This document shows positions 1-9,689 of a DNA stretch of 64,000 nt, piece by piece. Source of the DNA: Orthonyx spaldingii (lineage: Eukaryota; Chordata; Aves; Passeriformes; Orthonychidae); assembly GCA_013397795.1 (NCBI GenBank), contig VZTJ01000523.1, positions 2,677,636 to 2,741,635 of the forward strand, given 5' to 3'. Under the pieces are notes generated by a model. That model worked only from the letters and a program-made list of their open reading frames with translations, was not told the DNA's origin and did not search any database. Every line of letters starts with the position of its first letter. Position 1 is the first letter of the stretch. The translations under genes were made by a program, and so were the position numbers.

Positions 1-290
1 GGGACTGGGAGCTGGGCTGGGGACTGGGAGCTGGGCTGGGGACTGGGATGGGGACTGGGACCGAGTTGGGATGGGGAGTGGGAGCAGGGATGGGGCTGGG
101 ATGGGCACTGGGACTGGGATGGGGACTGGGAGCTGGGATGGGACTGGGAGCGGGGCTGGGTACTGGGAGCGGGGCTGGGTACTGGGAGCGGGGCTGGGTA
201 CTGGGAGCCGGGATGGGGACTGGAAGCTGGGATAGGGACTGGGATAGGGACTGGAAGCTGGGATGGGGACTGGGAGCAGGGCTGGGGCTG
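1..290. repeat. G-rich tandem repeat (minisatellite)
   Basis: This is a degenerate tandem array built from short GGGACTGGGA / GCTGGG / GATGGG words. It reaches the left edge of the window, so its true length is unknown. Runs of three or four G every few bases on the plus strand make G-quadruplex formation plausible. The open frame across it encodes only Gly/Trp/Leu low-complexity sequence and is not a gene. Confidence 0.85.
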
Positions 291-483
291 CTCGGCCCCA
301 CCACCCCTTTTATGGCAGCGCTGGCGGCGGGTCCTGCCCCCGGGGAGGGGAACAAAGGCGGTTCCGGTGCCATTCACAGCGTTAGGGACAAGGAGGGGCT
401 GGAGGGGCGTCCAGCTGTCATTAGCAGTGACCGTCCCCAAACAGCAGCCGGGAGGGGCTTGGGGAGGAGCCGCTGCAGGAGGT

Positions 484-728
484 TCCCCCAGCACTGCCAA
501 GGCCAGCACTGACCACGTCCCCAAGTGCCACATCCACACGGATTTTAAATCACTGCTGGGATGCCACTCCACCACTGCCCTGGGCAGCCCTTTCCAGGAG
601 AAATTTTCCCTAATATCCAACTAAAGCTCCCCTGGCACAGCTCGAGGCTGTGTCCTCCTGTCCTGTCCCTTGTGCCCTGGGAGCAGAGCCCGATCCCCCC
701 CGGCTGCACCCTCCTTTGAGGTCAGCAC
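484..728 (-). mobile_element. CR1 LINE 3' fragment
   Basis: The plus strand reads as the reverse complement of a CR1 3' region: the block 'CACTGCCAAGG', then 'CCCTGGGCAGCC', then 'AATATCCAACTAAAG', then 'GGGAGCAGAGCCCGA'. The same order recurs at 37494-37930 in this window. It is a 5'-truncated copy, as usual for CR1, and has no reverse-transcriptase frame. Confidence 0.8.
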
Positions 729-3700
729 AAGCTCATAATTTCTGTCTTTTTTTCTTATTTTCTTTACAAAAAGCTTCAAAAAGCACATTTCCCTTGAGCC
801 AGAGGGGTGCACATCCCTGAGCCAGGCCCTGGCACAGGCACCAGCCCTGAAGTGCCAGCAGGAGCTGCCCAGGGTGCCACGGCCGGGGCTGGCACGTGCC
901 TGTCACAAGGGGCATTTCTCGGGATCTCTCCCTCCTACAAGCACAAAACCAAAAGTGCTGCCTGGAGCCCGTGAGGAACCAGGTAGGCTGGGATTTTCCC
1001 ACAGCGGGAGGTGGCATTTGACACAAGCCCAGCTGACCCCAGAGTTTGGAAAGAGTCACAGGTTGAAACTCATTTTTTAGGCTTTCACTTTCTCCGTGGC
1101 TCTGTGACTTCCCCTCTCTCTGGAAGGTGCTTTTCCTTGACAGACCCGAGCTGGGGGTTGGTTGTCATCCCCCTGTGACCTCTCACCTTGACAGGACACG
1201 CCTGGATGGTTGATCGTTGTCCCCGCATGACCTTTCTTTGACTTGGGATGGTGTGCACTGAACCCGGGACACACAGCTTGAGCCTTTGTCCTTCCCACAT
1301 TATTCCCTTGGGGTGCAAAGGCCACGCTCATTGTGCTGGAACAACAGAGGGGTCCCAGGTCACTCCCAAATCCCAAGCAGTTAAAGGGGATTGGTTAAAG
1401 GGCAGAGAGAAAAGGAGGAACACAGGGATAAGCCAAGTCCATGTCCCCATAACACCCCCGTGGTTTGGATTCTGTCCCTTGTGGCTGCCAGGTAAACTCC
1501 TCCTCAGGGGGTGGGTGGTGCCTTGTTTTGGGATCTGCAGGATCTCCAGGAGTTTGCCAGGACAACGCTGGGGTTGGATGGCAGCTAGGAAGGCACCCGA
1601 GTTTCCAGGGGGTTCAGAAGCCATGGGAATGGCCAAGGAAAAGCTGCTGGAGAGCAGGAATGCAGAGAGGAACCTCTCCAGGATGGGCTGACAGGAGGGA
1701 ATTCCCTTCACAGGTGATGGGAGCTGTGATCAGCACCAGGACAGGGGGGCTTAGTCCCACCCCATCCCTTCCTTTGGGATGGGAACTCACCCTGGGAACT
1801 GGGCAAGGGAAGCAGTGCCAGCACAGGGAACTGTGACACGGATGTCACAGGCTGCCACCTCCCACGAGAGGTATTTTTACCAATCCCTCTTCACAGAAAA
1901 GTTTTGCAATGACCGAGTAGCAGGACAAACACAACCCCTTCCTTTTAAAGCAAAGCCAGCCCTCCTTTGAACGTCAATTCCTCTTTTTAGCTCAATCCTT
2001 GGAACCACCGGAGGGTGAGTGCTAAAAACACCCTTTCCTTCCCCTTCCAGGCTGGGCTGGCTCTGTGGGAAGAGGGGAGGCAGGAGGGGATTCCCAGCCC
2101 ACGAGAGGCTTCCCTTCCCCAGCTGGGGCTTCATTGCCAGCGAGGAGACCAAAGGAGCTGGGAGAACACTGGGAAAGGTCCCCCCTCCACCTGCCTGGTG
2201 TTGGCCACCCTGGGGACGGCTCCAGGAGGGGCTCCAGGGGCAGAGCTGGTGCTGGGCTGGAGCTCCTGGGGTGAGGCTTTAGTGGGGGAACAGCAAAGAG
2301 TTGTCCTGGAGGGCCAAAGGTTGGTGTCCCTCAGTCCTGGGACTCGGAGAGGGGCCAAAGCAAACAGCTGTGAGTGGTTTGTGACCTGTGTGAGCACACG
2401 GGGTCCCCATGCACTGCCCCAGCTCCCAGGTGCAGCTCCAGGGACCTTCCAGGGGTTCTCCTGCCATCAAAGTGTCCCCTGAGGCCCCGGTGACCTCGGT
2501 TCCCCACCCCACCCTCACCTCCTGACCACCAACACCGTGAGAAGCCACATCCCTTGGCGTGGAGGCTGTGCCAGCGCGGTGACAGTGACGCAGGGAGTGG
2601 TGGCACCTGGTCATGTGGCACTGACGTCTCAGCTTCTGCCGCAGCTCAGGGGCTGGGGATGAGATCCCTGCTGCTGGTGAACCCTGGGAGCATCCCGTCC
2701 CCTCTGGAGGCTGGGGACAGCGGGACTGTCACCCTGGGTGACACAGAGCTCTGCTTTCCTTCAGGGAATCCATCCCCCTCCCCTTTCCAGGGGACAGGCA
2801 CTGAGAACAGGCTTGGGGTGGCCGGGACCTGACCCTGCAGAGCCACCTCCCAGTGTCCCCTGTCCCCACAGCCACACCGAGTCCCCAGTCTGGGAGCGGG
2901 GCCAGCGGACCTGCACCTGATAAAACACCGGGTGACACCTCCTGTGCCAGAGCTGCTGTGCCCACAGCAGCGTCCCCGTGCAGGCAGCCCGGGCACAGCT
3001 GGCAGGGAGCATCCAGCTGCGGAACATCTGGCAGCATCTGTGCCCCCCAGCCCCGGGGAGGTGACGCTGCAGAGGCAGCGCGGGGCTCTGCGAGGCAGGG
3101 GGAACCCGGGGGGACACGTTCCCCATCTGCCACTGCCCGAGGCGCTGAGGGATGGACGTCCCAGCCCGGCCAGAGCCCCTGGAGAGAAGGAAAAGTGTCA
3201 TGAACGACACGCCCGGCCTCCAGCTCGGGCTGGGAAGAGCTGTGCCAGTCACGGAGCCGCTGTGGCACGGAGGGATAATGGGAAGCAGCCCTAGGGATGG
3301 GAGGGACACGGGGGGGGGGGGTCCTGGAGGTGCCACCAGCCTCTTGTGCCATCCCCGAGCCGCAGAGAAAGCGCCGCATCCACCACGAGCACATCCCAGG
3401 CAGCCAGAACGTGGCACGAGGATGGGCCTTGATGAGATCAAAAGGATTTGGGGATGGGCACTGCAGCAATATCAGGGAAATAAAAGAAATGGTACCTCCA
3501 GCAGTGCTCTGGAAGGAGATGTACCTTCAGCAGGGTGAAAGGACTCGTTTTCTTCCTTATCTTATCGGGATTGGGGAGATTTAGGTCAATTTAGGCTCTG
3601 TCTGAACACAGATGAGAAATGCTCTCCTCGCTCTGCCCAGCTGGAGTGGCCTGAGGAGAGAGATCCATGCACTTCCCAGGATATCCTTCAGCTCCTGCAG

Positions 3701-5224
3701 CAGATGAAGCTCTGGATCATCTCCAGGTGAAAAAAAGAAGAAAAAGGGAAAAAAAACCACCCAAAAACCTGCTGTAAATGAAGTGAGTTGCTGGGAAGGT
3801 AATTTCCGCCTGGGTTAGTGAAACAGCTCAGTGGAAATTTCTGATAAAAATCTATTCTTCTTTGAAAATGCAGATCCACGGAAATGTGGAGGCTTTCCGC
3901 TGGAAAGAATGAGTTCTGCTGGATTTCTCAACCAGTTCTCTAGAAAATTTGTCAATGGTCACAACATTTTAATCACTGCTGCTTTTTTTTTTTTTTTGTC
4001 AGACCAAAATTTACACTCCCGCCGCCTTCCAGCCTGACACGAAAATGCAACATTTTTGGCATCGCCGCTTTATTTGTTCAAAATTTAATATTCTACAGAT
4101 CTTTTGCCCTCCTTTTGGATCGAGAAAACGCTGGAGATGCCAAGACATGCCTGGGATAGGGAAACCATTTCCCCTAAAGCACGGGAAGCTCCAGATGAGG
4201 AGCAGTGCAGAACTCAGGACAGACCCCGGGTTTCTCTTGGCCTCGTGCTGGTTCTGGGGACACAAATGTGGTTTGGTGCCACCTCATTGTCCCCTGGGCC
4301 AGCACAGGCTCACCCCACGCCCTGCTCCTGGCCAAGCTGTTCCTGGGGCTGGGAGAAGGGGATATTGCCCTCGCATTCAATTCTTGGCAAATCCATGAGA
4401 GCACAACCTGGAATCCCGTTTTTCTTTGAGTCAGGAAAGCACACGGACATTAATAATGGTGATAACCCAACACCATTTCCCTGGATCATTTTCCACACCT
4501 TCACAGCCCTTCCTTGGCCTGGGAAGTTCTCCCTCTTCCCCCCTCACCCTGGGCTTTGCAATGAATCCTTAGGGTTGGAAAAAGGTTGGAATCCTTAGCA
4601 TTCTTGGTACCCTAAGCATCCTCAGGGTTGGAAAAATCCTCCAAGATCAAGCCCAGTTATTCGGGAGCCTTTTCTGTGGGGTAAAACCAGCCCCAAGGAT
4701 TTCCCCCCTTTATTTTTAGTACATTTCCAGCAGCTGCTTCAACCCCCAGAGAAACTTCAGGATCAGCAGCCGCTGTCCCCAAGTGCCACTGCCCTGAAGG
4801 GGTCAACCCCCGGCAGCTGCTGGATAAACACGGCTGGGGACACTCAGGATGCCCGAGGCAGCGCCTGGCACCGAGTGCCGGCCCCACGTGGTGGCCCTGG
4901 GCACCCGGTGGTACCGCGGTGTCCCCGCCCGTCCCCAGTGTCCCCGCCCGTCCCCCGCTCCGAGCTCCACGCGGGGAAGACGCCGGTGGGAGCGGCAGCA
5001 CAAAGGGCAGGACCTCTCCCGGTGACACGAGTGGGAAGCACAGCCTGGGAAGGGCTGAAAGAGGAGCAGAGGCCACAAAAACTCGCCAGGAACACCCAGT
5101 GAAGGCACTCTGGGCCCTGAAGTGTCCCTGCAGTGTCACCGAGCGCTGGGACAGGAGGCTGGCACGGCATCAGGGATGGGCTGAGCTCACCCACCGGCTG
5201 TGCCAGCACTTTGTGGGTGTTGGA
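729..5224. other. GC-rich intergenic DNA, no gene recognised
   Basis: No exon with a recognisable protein family or convincing splice sites was found. Long open frames here (for example 2729-3469 minus and 4919-5725 plus) are Pro/Gly/Arg/Ser-rich in several overlapping frames at once, which is expected in GC-rich stop-poor DNA. A run of about 11 G lies near 3310-3320. A short T-rich stretch lies at 3985-3999. Confidence 0.5.
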
Positions 5225-5355
5225 AAAGCAAATCCCTGCCCCAGGGACATTCTGGATTCACCTGGGGACACCGGGAAAGCAAATCCCTGCCCCAGGGACA
5301 TTCTGGACTCACCTGGGGACACTGGGAAAGCAAATCCCTGCCCCAGGGAGCTCAG
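5225..5355. repeat. 51-bp tandem repeat, about 2.5 copies
   Basis: The word AAAGCAAATCCCTGCCCCAG starts at 5225, 5276 and 5327, an exact period of 51 bases. The first two units are almost identical; the third breaks off after about 30 bases. Because 51 is a multiple of three, the repeat stays open in several frames on both strands. I see no flanking gene structure and treat it as a minisatellite. Confidence 0.85.
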
Positions 5356-6800
5356 GTGCCAGCCGAGGACAGGGGACACTGCTGGGGAGAAGCCCCAGGA
5401 GGGCACAGCAGCTCCTGGGATGCTCCATGCCCAGAGCCCAGCTGGCTGTGACTCCCCAGGGCCATCAGCTGGGAACAGCACTGGGGATGGAGCTGGGAAG
5501 CACTGGGATGGGAGAGGACAAGGGCTGTGGTGGCTGTGGCACTGGAACTTCTGTGACCCGAGAGGGACATGGAAACAGGAGCTCCGAGGGGAAGGGGCTG
5601 TGTGGGAGCAGCAGATGCAGCAAACAGCAGCCCTGGAGCGGGGGCTGGCTTTCCTCCTGTCCCCAAGGCCCTGCAGGGTGGTGACACACAGGGACAGGCT
5701 CCCCTGCCATAGCCACTCGCTGTGACAGGGTGCAGAGCTCTGCCTCAGAGGGAAACTGAGGCAGGGGTGGGAATGTGGGGGCCACCAAAGCCACCAGGGA
5801 TCCTGGAGCTGGGTGCCCAGCAAAGTTCAGGAAGCTGAAGCCCTGATATATTTTACACCAAAAATGCCCTTTTTACTTCCCAGTAAAACCATGATAAGCT
5901 TGAAAGAAAAAAAAAAAACAAAAAAAAGGAAGAAAATGAAGTAATTGGGGTTTTAAGTAACTTCCAAGCCCTTTTGTTCCCACAGCTCCAACCCACCAGG
6001 TGTGTGGAGGTGACTGGGCCCAGCTGGGGACTTCCGAGGTGGAACCGAATGGATGTGAAACGTTCAAGGTTTCCCTGCAGCCTCAGTTTTGTCCTTCCTG
6101 GAGCTGGCCCAGCCCTTCAGGTGCTCCCACTCTGCTCTGGGAAGCTGGACAGGCCACTCAAGGGGCAGATGGACACCACAGTGACAATCCCACTCCACAC
6201 CTCCTCCTGCTGCCTTCCCGAGCTGGAATCCTAGCCCCTGGATCATCCCTGGCTTTGGGGGGTGCTCAGAGAGTGCCAAATCCATCCAGGACCACGGCTT
6301 GGGCAGCACTTACCCTGTGCTGGGACCAACTGCCCCTGCCACCGTCACCTGAGGGTGGGATATCTTGTGCCAGCCAGGGATGGCACAGGCTCCCACTTCT
6401 CCCCTTCCCGCTGTCCCAGCAGGTGAGGACAGGGTGGAATTCCTCCCAGCATCTGCAGCAGGGAAAGGCAGCAGAGAGGTGGGCAGGGTCCCGCAGGGTC
6501 CCACAGACCCCCACATTCCCACCCTGGCACTGCGAGCCACCACCAAGCACCATTCCCATTCCCTGGCTGCTTCTTCCTGGATGAGGGAATGCTTCAGGAC
6601 CAGCAGCAGGGAGCTTTAAACCTTCTTAAAGGGGCTGCTGAGCAAGCTGGGAAACAGCCAGGTGGCCCCAATGGAGACAATTCCCAGCTGAGCGTGATGT
6701 GGAGGGAGGGGGGTGATGACTGCAGCCAGCCCAGGGCTTGGTTTCTTGTGCCAGGCAACGGGAATGTGTGATGGCACCCCAAATTCCATCTGGGATTTTT
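5356..6800. other. Intergenic DNA downstream of the LRRC32-like gene
   Basis: No gene was recognised. It contains an A-rich tract at 5906-5935 and ordinary GC-rich sequence. The region lies 3' of the minus-strand LRRC32-like gene and may include distal 3' UTR. Confidence 0.4.
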
Positions 6801-6801
6801 T

Positions 6802-6807
6802 TTTAAT
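6802..6807 (-). terminator. Candidate poly(A) signal (ATTAAA) of the LRRC32-like gene
   Basis: On the minus strand this reads ATTAAA, the second most common vertebrate poly(A) signal, about 205 bases after the stop codon at 7013. No better AATAAA was seen between the stop and this point. Without transcript data the real cleavage site is unknown. Confidence 0.3.
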
Positions 6808-7012
6808 TTTAACTTCTGGCAAGGGTCAGAGGGGATGGGGGAAATCTCCCTTCTGGAGGAGGGGAGGCGGCTCAGAGCCCAGCACCCACCACGCTCCCAT
6901 CGCTGGGTTCACAAATCACGCAGGTACCAGTGAGACCGAAACCACAATAACATTATTAATATTAATATTATTAACAATGATTAGAGTTCTGACCGATGGC
7001 TGCAGCTCTGGG

Positions 7013-8956
7013 CTACACTTTGGTGACGCTGTCTGGTGGCCTCTCCTCAGCTGTGCCCTCTCCTTTGGGACGGGGCTGGGACACTCCCACCCTGTTGCTC
7101 CCGAGCCCCGCACACCCCGGAGCCTTCCGCCCTTTCCTCAGGAGGCAGAGAGCCCAGGCAGCGAGGAGGCAGAGGCCCATCAGGGCCACGAGCAGAGCCA
7201 GGGAGCCAGCGCCCTTGGGCTGGGGACAGACCCACCGGGGAGTGCCGGCGATCCTGGCCGAGACGTTCCGGCCGTGCTCCTGGAAGGCGCAGCGGGCTCG
7301 GGGCAGGTCCGGCACGGCCACGCCGGCCGCACGCAGCGCGTCCAGCCAGCCCAGCGAGCAGCAGCTCCAGGGGTTCCCCGCCACGGACACGGCCCTCAGG
7401 CTGTGGGACCAGCTCCCCAGCTTTCCCAGGGTCTGCAGGTTGTTGTCCCGAATGTCCAGGCTCTCCAGCGGGGAGCAGGACAGCCCCGTGGGCAGCAGGC
7501 TCAGGTGGTTGCCCGACAGGTCCAGCGCTCGGAGTGTGCTCAGGCAGGACAGCGCTGCCTGGCTCTCGTCCATCTGGTTGTCCCTCAGAGAGAGCTCCTG
7601 CAGGGACAGCTCCAACCCCCCCAGCGCTCCCGTGGGCATGGACAAGCCCCTGTTTCCCGACAGGTCCAGGGAGAGCAGCGGGGTCTGGTTGAAGGCGTAG
7701 GGCTGCAGCCTGGAGATGTTGTTCTTGGACAGGCTCAGGTGCTTCAAGTGAGGCACGTTGTAGAAGGGGGTGCAGGTGTCTCCGGGGGCTGACAAGTGAG
7801 AATCCCCTCCCAAATCCATTCCCTGGTTGCTTCCCCGGCTCTCGCAAGGCTGGAGGCTGTTGGAGCCCAGATCCACGGATTCCAGGTGAGGCAGGGAGTC
7901 GAAGAACCAGCGTGGCAGCACGTGGAGGGCGTTGCTGTGGAGGTCCAGCGAGCGCACGGACAGCTCCGTGCCATTGGAGCCAGACTCCCTGGCCATGTCC
8001 TGGAGACAGTTCCTGGCCAGGCTGAGGCTGTGCAGGGAGCCCAGGCTGTGGAAGAAAGAGAATGGGAACAGCTCCAGGTGGTTGTTGCTGAGATCCAGGT
8101 CAGCCACGCGTGGCAGAGCGGCCGCGGGACTCGCGGTCCTGTTGAACCTCTGCATCTCCTTGTAGAGCAGGACAAAGTCCCCGGGATGGGGTGAGCCTGG
8201 GAGCAGGGAAGTAATGAGGTTGTTGGAGAGGTTTAAGTGTGTGAGGTCATGGGCTTTGGGCAGCTCTGGGAAAGAGAGGAGTCTGTTATGGCTCAAGTCG
8301 AGCACTCGGAGCAGGTAGGGCTCCGCTCCCTCCTCAGACAAGAAGAGCTCCAGGGCGTTGTGGCTGAGGTTTAAAACTCGCAGCTGTGTGAGGCTGAAGC
8401 CAGAGATGCAGTGCAGGGAATTCAAAGCCAAGTTCAGCACCTCCAGCTCTTCCAGAGGCTCGAAAGCTCCCTCCTGGATCTCCATGATGTAGTTGTTGCT
8501 GAGGTCGAGCTGGCGCAGCCGCGGCGAGCTCCGGAAGGTCCCTGCCAGCAGCTTGGTCATCCTGTTCCCGGAGAGATCCAGCACCCTCAGGCTGGTGAGG
8601 TTGCTGATGTACCAGCTGGCCATGTGGCTCTGCAGGTCATTCACAGACAGGTCCAGGACCTCTATATTCCTGAGCAGATGGAAAGCTTCCCCGTTAGCCA
8701 AGTAATTCCGGTCCAGGTGGTTGGATCCCAGGAGGAGCGAGCGCAGCCGAGGCAGCCGAGCCAGGGCGGTGGCTGACACGGCTTCCAGCTGGTTGAAGCA
8801 CATATCCAGGTACTCCAGCTGCCCAAATCCTGGCATGTTGCTGCCTGACAGGTTTTGGATGAAGTTGTTGGAGAGTTCAAGGTGCTTAATTCCCTGGCCA
8901 AGCTCCTTGGGAAACTTCCGCAGGCCGACTCCTTTGCAAGACACCTTGGTGGGGCT
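7013..8956 (-). CDS. LRRC32-like gene, exon 2 (LRRs, membrane helix, tail)
   Basis: It encodes residues 36-682 and a TAG stop at 7015-7013. The acceptor is a pyrimidine-rich tract ending CTCTCCACAG. LRR consensus strings LxxLxLSxN recur about every 24 residues. N-glycosylation sequons include NLS, NRT and NGT. The single long LRR exon is typical of the family. Confidence 0.88.
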   Translation of the reverse strand, partial: SPTKVSCKGVGLRKFPKELGQGIKHLELSNNFIQNLSGSNMPGFGQLEYLDMCFNQLEAVSATALARLPRLRSLLLGSNHLDRNYLANGEAFHLLRNIEVLDLSVNDLQSHMASWYISNLTSLRVLDLSGNRMTKLLAGTFRSSPRLRQLDLSNNYIMEIQEGAFEPLEELEVLNLALNSLHCISGFSLTQLRVLNLSHNALELFLSEEGAEPYLLRVLDLSHNRLLSFPELPKAHDLTHLNLSNNLITSLLPGSPHPGDFVLLYKEMQRFNRTASPAAALPRVADLDLSNNHLELFPFSFFHSLGSLHSLSLARNCLQDMARESGSNGTELSVRSLDLHSNALHVLPRWFFDSLPHLESVDLGSNSLQPCESRGSNQGMDLGGDSHLSAPGDTCTPFYNVPHLKHLSLSKNNISRLQPYAFNQTPLLSLDLSGNRGLSMPTGALGGLELSLQELSLRDNQMDESQAALSCLSTLRALDLSGNHLSLLPTGLSCSPLESLDIRDNNLQTLGKLGSWSHSLRAVSVAGNPWSCCSLGWLDALRAAGVAVPDLPRARCAFQEHGRNVSARIAGTPRWVCPQPKGAGSLALLVALMGLCLLAAWALCLLRKGRKAPGCAGLGSNRVGVSQPRPKGEGTAEERPPDSVTKV

Positions 8957-9586
8957 CTGTGGAGAGACAGGAGGGGTCTGAATGAGGGGGGAGGCTGCAA
9001 ACCACAGCTTCAGGCCAGCCAGCTGCTGTCCAAGATGGGTGTGAGGAGTGGGAAAGAGCACTGCTCCCCCTTCCCAAGCCCAGCTGGTGCAGAGCATCCC
9101 TGTTCAGGCTGTGTAGGCTCCACCTTTCCTCTCGCTCCGGTTTCCTCTGGAGTTGGGAACCTGGATGGGGAGCAGCTGATTTCTCTCTGGGGTGACTGCT
9201 GCTCCCCATCCAGGCTCCCAGCTGCCTCACCAACATCCACTGGAATCCCTGCACTCCGTCCTCTGAGCACCTCAGGGACACGGGAGCAGCTGGATGCCAG
9301 GGACCACCTCCCAGGAGACCAGCTGGAAGGCAGGGAAACAGAGGAAAAGCTGGGAAAGTTAAAGAGATGGAGGCTGGAGCGAGGTGAGAGCCACGGGGAG
9401 GTGATCCAGAGGGATGCTGCCAGCCCCAGGCACGCTGCTGGAGCCATCCCAGCCCAGGTGCTCCTCGGAAAACAGCCTTACCTGCCGGCACGGCGCGGGG
9501 CTGGGCCGCGCCTCCGGGCTAGCCCGGGCTCTGAGGATGGCCGGGAGCAGCCAGAGCAGGAAACATCCCCGGGCAGCCCAGAGCAT
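7013..9586 (-). CDS. LRRC32 (GARP)-like leucine-rich-repeat membrane protein; exons 9586-9482 and 8956-7013
   Basis: Two coding exons join in phase 0 (donor GTAAGG after 9482; acceptor CACAG before 8956) to give 682 residues, against about 662 for LRRC32 and 692 for NRROS. Order: signal peptide about 1-23; LRRNT cysteines 33 and 42; roughly twenty LRRs; an LRRCT with the CC pair of the family; transmembrane helix about 620-641; 41-residue basic cytoplasmic tail ending TKV. Family members hold latent TGF-beta at the cell surface through disulfides to its propeptide. The two human LRRC32 cysteines used for this (Cys211 in SLTC, Cys350 in LSRNC) match Cys218 (SLHC) and Cys352 (LARNC) here. The block TGALGGLE is shared with LRRC32, so it resembles LRRC32 more than NRROS. 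It may be a third paralog rather than the LRRC32 orthologue. The start was chosen because it opens a classic signal peptide with A at -3. It is transcribed in the same direction as EDA, 4.8 kb downstream of the EDA stop. Confidence 0.88.
9482..9586 (-). CDS. LRRC32-like gene, exon 1 (signal peptide)
   Basis: It encodes 35 residues: Met, a hydrophobic core (FLLWLLPAIL), then Arg-Ala-rich sequence and the first LRRNT cysteine. Minus-strand context before the ATG is CCCAAC (A at -3). The exon ends in CAG followed by the donor GTAAGG. The start at 9586 is preferred over the in-frame Met near 9097, which lies in the intron and has no signal peptide. Confidence 0.85.
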
Positions 9587-9661
9587 GTTGGGCTGCGGGC
9601 GCTGCCAGCCCCGTCCCGCTCCTGCGGCGTCGCTGGCAGGCTGGGCAGGAGCCAGGCTCTG

Positions 9662-9669
9662 TATAAATA
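9662..9669 (-). promoter_or_regulatory. Possible TATA-like element of the LRRC32-like gene
   Basis: The minus strand reads TATTTATA about 76-83 bases upstream of the start codon, in otherwise GC-rich DNA, which would leave a 5' UTR of about 50 bases. The plus strand reads TATAAATA, a better match but in the wrong orientation, so the assignment is weak. Confidence 0.25.
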
Positions 9670-9689
9670 GGCTTCAGGATGGGATGGGG

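Noticed and set aside
2729..3469. 246-residue minus-strand open frame
   Set aside because: Several overlapping frames on both strands are equally open; composition is Pro/Gly/Ser/Arg low-complexity typical of GC-rich noncoding DNA, with no domain, signal peptide or splice context.
4919..5725. 268-residue plus-strand open frame with 17-residue repeats
   Set aside because: The openness is explained by high GC and the 51-bp minisatellite; no homologous family recognised.
6713..7792. 359-residue plus-strand open frame
   Set aside because: It is the antisense shadow of the LRRC32-like coding exon; the Gln/Gly/Val-rich translation comes from reversed Leu codons.
9010..9097. Alternative in-frame Met at 9097 as start of the LRRC32-like protein
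   Set aside because: It lies in the intron, lacks a signal peptide and would bypass the LRRNT cysteine supplied by exon 1.
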